Source: Patescibacteria group bacterium (GTDB lineage Bacteria; Patescibacteriota; Gracilibacteria; UM-FILTER-43-11). From it: a DNA stretch of 6,645 nucleotides. Location: assembly GCA_018814945.1 (NCBI GenBank), contig JAHIYT010000085.1, positions 1 through 6,645 of the forward strand, given 5' to 3'. The first letter of the stretch is position 1; each line of letters opens with the position of its first letter. The translations under genes were made by a program, and so were the position numbers. Shown piece by piece: positions 5,347-6,645 of this stretch. A model generated the notes under the pieces. It had not been told where the DNA came from. It was given only the letters and a program-made list of their open reading frames with translations, and searched no databases.

Positions 5347-5352
5347 ACAAAA

Positions 5353-5733
5353 TTATTTTATGTGTGTATTCAATAAATACTTCTCAAATTTGTATAACTG
5401 ATTACCGATTGAAATAATTTCAGTAATGAGCATACCAAATTGTTCCTTGGAAATATAACCTAAATCGAATGCAATATATAAAGCGCAGCGCACTTCGCCA
5501 GCAGAAGCCTTAGATTGATTGATAAACCTTGCAAAATCTTTGTTTGTTTTTCTTTCAAAACCTTCAGATAAATTTAACAAAATTGAAACGCTAGCTCGCC
5601 TAATCTGATCCATTAACGAGTAGTCATTTTGGAAGCTTGCTTTATTGCAAAGTGAATAAATAAGTTTTAGGAATGATCTAGTTTGTATCCAAACTGGTAT
5701 ATCCTCAAATTTCTCATATTTCATAATATTCAT
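5353..5733 (-). CDS. Four-helix-bundle protein, 23S rRNA intervening-sequence (S23/IVP) family
   Basis: A 126-residue, all-helical protein of the family first seen inside 23S rRNA intervening sequences and related to the Avd accessory protein of diversity-generating retroelements. Family members form pentameric rings with a basic surface; the cellular role is not settled. Visible blocks: YEKFEDIPVW (6-15), helix 1 to ~30, DYSLMDQIRRASVSILLNLSEGFERKT (37-63; the most conserved part, usually IRRASxSIxxNIAEG), NKDFARFINQSKASAGEVRCALYIAFDLGYIS (64-95) and a final helix ~97-124. Length is normal and all four helices are present, so it looks intact. The ATG at 5733 is chosen, 11 nt after the predicted transcription start; a second ATG lies three codons in. 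It sits alone in a unit with inverted-repeat ends. Confidence 0.92.
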   Translation of the reverse strand: MNIMKYEKFEDIPVWIQTRSFLKLIYSLCNKASFQNDYSLMDQIRRASVSILLNLSEGFERKTNKDFARFINQSKASAGEVRCALYIAFDLGYISKEQFGMLITEIISIGNQLYKFEKYLLNTHIK

Positions 5734-5750
5734 TTAAATGCTAGTGCGAC

Positions 5751-5779
5751 AATATACCACAAAAAATAAATCTTGTAAT
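5751..5779 (-). promoter_or_regulatory. Extended -10 promoter inside the four-helix unit
   Basis: On the minus strand TATATT (5756-5751) is preceded by TGG, an extended -10, with ATTACA (5779-5774) as a partial -35 at 17 bp. That -35 is supplied by the right inverted repeat. The start would be near 5744. The unit therefore appears to carry its own promoter. Confidence 0.5.
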
Positions 5780-5805
5780 AACTAATCTTGTAATCTTGTA
5801 ATAAG
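5769..5805 (-). repeat. Octamer array ATTACAAG right after the ychF stop
   Basis: Read on the minus strand directly after the ychF TAA, the 8-mer ATTACAAG occurs twice in tandem, then ATTAGTT, then ATTACAAG again. On the plus strand this is AATCTTGTAAT at 5769-5779, 5784-5794 and 5792-5802. The distal part (5769-5786) is the right inverted repeat of the four-helix unit, so repeat array and unit end merge. Confidence 0.75.
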
Positions 5806-6645
5806 TTACACGTTAAATTTAAAGTGCATTACATCACCGTCTTGTACCACATATTCTTTTCCTTCCATACGCATTTTACCTTTTTCTTTTGCTCCTAACT
5901 CACCATTGCAAGAAATGTAGTCGTTGTAAGAAATGGTTTCTGCTTTTATAAATCCTTTTTCAAAATCGGTATGAATTACACCTGCTGCTTGCGGTGCCTT
6001 AGAACCTATTTTGGTCGTCCATGCGCGGACTTCTTGTGGGCCAGCCGTAAAGTATGTATGGAGGCCTAAAAGCTTGTAAGCAGAGCGAATTACGGCATTC
6101 AAGCCTGATTCTTTAAGTCCTAAATCTTTCAAAAAGTCATCTGCTTCCTGTTGTGAAAAAGACACTAAATCCTCTTCAACTTTTGCGGAAATAGGTAGAA
6201 CTTCTTCATGATCTCCCAAATTGAGGTCTTTTTTCACTTTTTCGGCATCAAAATCAGCGAGTTGTGCCTCTTTTAAGTTTGCGATGTATAAAAATGGTTT
6301 ATTTGTAAGTAAGTGCAGGGTTTTTACAAATTCTCTCTCATCATCTGTAAAATCGAGGTTAATAACCAATTTCTCAGCATCCAGAGCCTCTTTAATTCTA
6401 GCTAATATAGCTGTCTGCCGAGTGAATTCTTTGTCTCCGCTTTTGGCCTTTTTCTCAGTTTCTGAGAGTCTTCTTGATACAGTATCCAAATCTGCCAAAA
6501 TTAATTCCAAATGAATTATATCCATATCCAATTTTGGATTAATTCCACCGTGAACATGGGTAATATCCGGGTCCTCAAAAAAACGTATTACCTGAGCAAT
6601 TGCATGGCATTCTCGAATGTTTGCAAGAAATTTATTGCCAAGCCC
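5806..6645 (-). CDS. ychF: Ribosome-associated ATPase YchF/OLA1, C-terminal part (5' end outside window)
   Basis: A translation-linked P-loop NTPase of the Obg-like family that binds ribosomes and, unusually, prefers ATP. The frame is open to the window edge (first codon at 6645-6643), so the ATG near 6531 is internal. About 279 of the usual ~360 residues are visible; the P-loop and the DxxG switch lie outside. Visible: GLGNKFLANIRE just after the switch, FEDPDITHVHGGINP (fragment residues 23-37), a coiled-coil arm with LETEKK-like charged helices (~50-90), YIANLKE (120-126) in which NLKE is the NxxE motif that replaces NKxD and gives ATP specificity, PISAKVEEDL, and a C-terminal TGS domain from ~LHTYFTAG (~192) ending in the family's VQDGDVMHFKFNV. 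Its TAA is followed at once by an octamer repeat array. Confidence 0.96.
   Translation of the reverse strand, partial: GLGNKFLANIRECHAIAQVIRFFEDPDITHVHGGINPKLDMDIIHLELILADLDTVSRRLSETEKKAKSGDKEFTRQTAILARIKEALDAEKLVINLDFTDDEREFVKTLHLLTNKPFLYIANLKEAQLADFDAEKVKKDLNLGDHEEVLPISAKVEEDLVSFSQQEADDFLKDLGLKESGLNAVIRSAYKLLGLHTYFTAGPQEVRAWTTKIGSKAPQAAGVIHTDFEKGFIKAETISYNDYISCNGELGAKEKGKMRMEGKEYVVQDGDVMHFKFNV

Larger units (their letters stand above)
5329..5786 (-). mobile_element. IVS-like unit: four-helix gene bounded by 18-bp inverted repeats
   Basis: A perfect 18-bp inverted repeat, ATTAGTTATTACAAGATT at 5329-5346 and its complement at 5769-5786, encloses a 458-bp segment holding just one gene and its promoter. 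No transposase is present. The size, the single ORF of about 120 residues and the complementary ends match the layout of intervening sequences of bacterial 23S rRNA genes, but this copy lies between ychF and the RNHCP gene. No convincing target-site duplication is visible; the 8 bp directly outside the two ends agree at 6 of 8 positions. Calling it mobile is an inference. Confidence 0.5.

Noticed and set aside
5317..5352. Separate promoter for the RNHCP gene within the left inverted repeat
   Set aside because: Candidate hexamers (TTGTAA, TAATAT) have spacers of the wrong length; the gene may be read from the four-helix or ychF transcript.
5769..5805. CRISPR-like repeat array
   Set aside because: Units of 7-8 bp without spacers and no cas genes; these are short tandem words.
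6221..6514. Plus-strand open frame of 97 codons opposite ychF
   Set aside because: It is the antisense of a well-conserved ychF region, is serine-rich as reverse frames often are, and has no start signal.
1..6645. Reassigned UGA (glycine) as in some CPR lineages
   Set aside because: No gene needs an internal UGA, and galU and the nucleotidyltransferase end at UGA with no family sequence beyond.

Overview
The window looks like a small-genome, AT-rich bacterium, most likely of the Candidate Phyla Radiation (Patescibacteria). That placement is an inference. It rests on the gene mix (RNHCP zinc protein, a lipoprotein staphylococcal-type nuclease, a stand-alone 23S-IVS-type four-helix-bundle protein), tight packing, short untranslated leaders, an almost complete lack of Shine-Dalgarno sequences, and a RecO without its zinc-finger cysteines. 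The standard code fits: no gene needs UGA as a sense codon.

Layout. Bases 1-3705 are read on the plus strand: the 3' part of galU (UDP-glucose synthesis), a TPR protein and a HxGH nucleotidyltransferase 10 nt apart, then ftsX (cell-division ABC membrane subunit) overlapping recO (recombination mediator) by one base. Bases 3709-6645 are mostly minus strand: a small unknown acidic protein, a secreted lipoprotein nuclease, an RNHCP zinc-ribbon protein, a four-helix-bundle (S23/IVP) protein and the C-terminal three quarters of ychF. A tRNA-Gly(GCC) gene lies on the plus strand at 4227-4303, behind a divergent promoter pair and a leader that turns about half G+C next to the tRNA.

Control. Good sigma70-type promoters can be read upstream of ftsX, the small acidic gene, the tRNA leader, the nuclease and the four-helix gene. 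Several have an extended -10 (TGn before the hexamer), and the gene promoters place transcription starts only about 10-25 nt before the ATG. The nuclease promoter carries an 8-bp palindrome over its -10 and start site that looks like an operator.

Most interesting. (1) The four-helix gene sits inside a 458-bp unit bounded by perfect 18-bp inverted repeats. This has the architecture of the intervening sequences found in 23S rRNA, but here it lies between protein genes. (2) Short arrays of 7- or 8-base words, nearly all ending in AG, sit exactly at the 3' ends of galU, the nucleotidyltransferase and ychF. The ychF array runs into the four-helix unit, and the one behind the nucleotidyltransferase has become a terminator and appears to have rewritten that protein's C-terminus. 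(3) The tRNA-Gly has a paired change, G19 to A and C56 to U, in the tertiary contact that holds the elbow.
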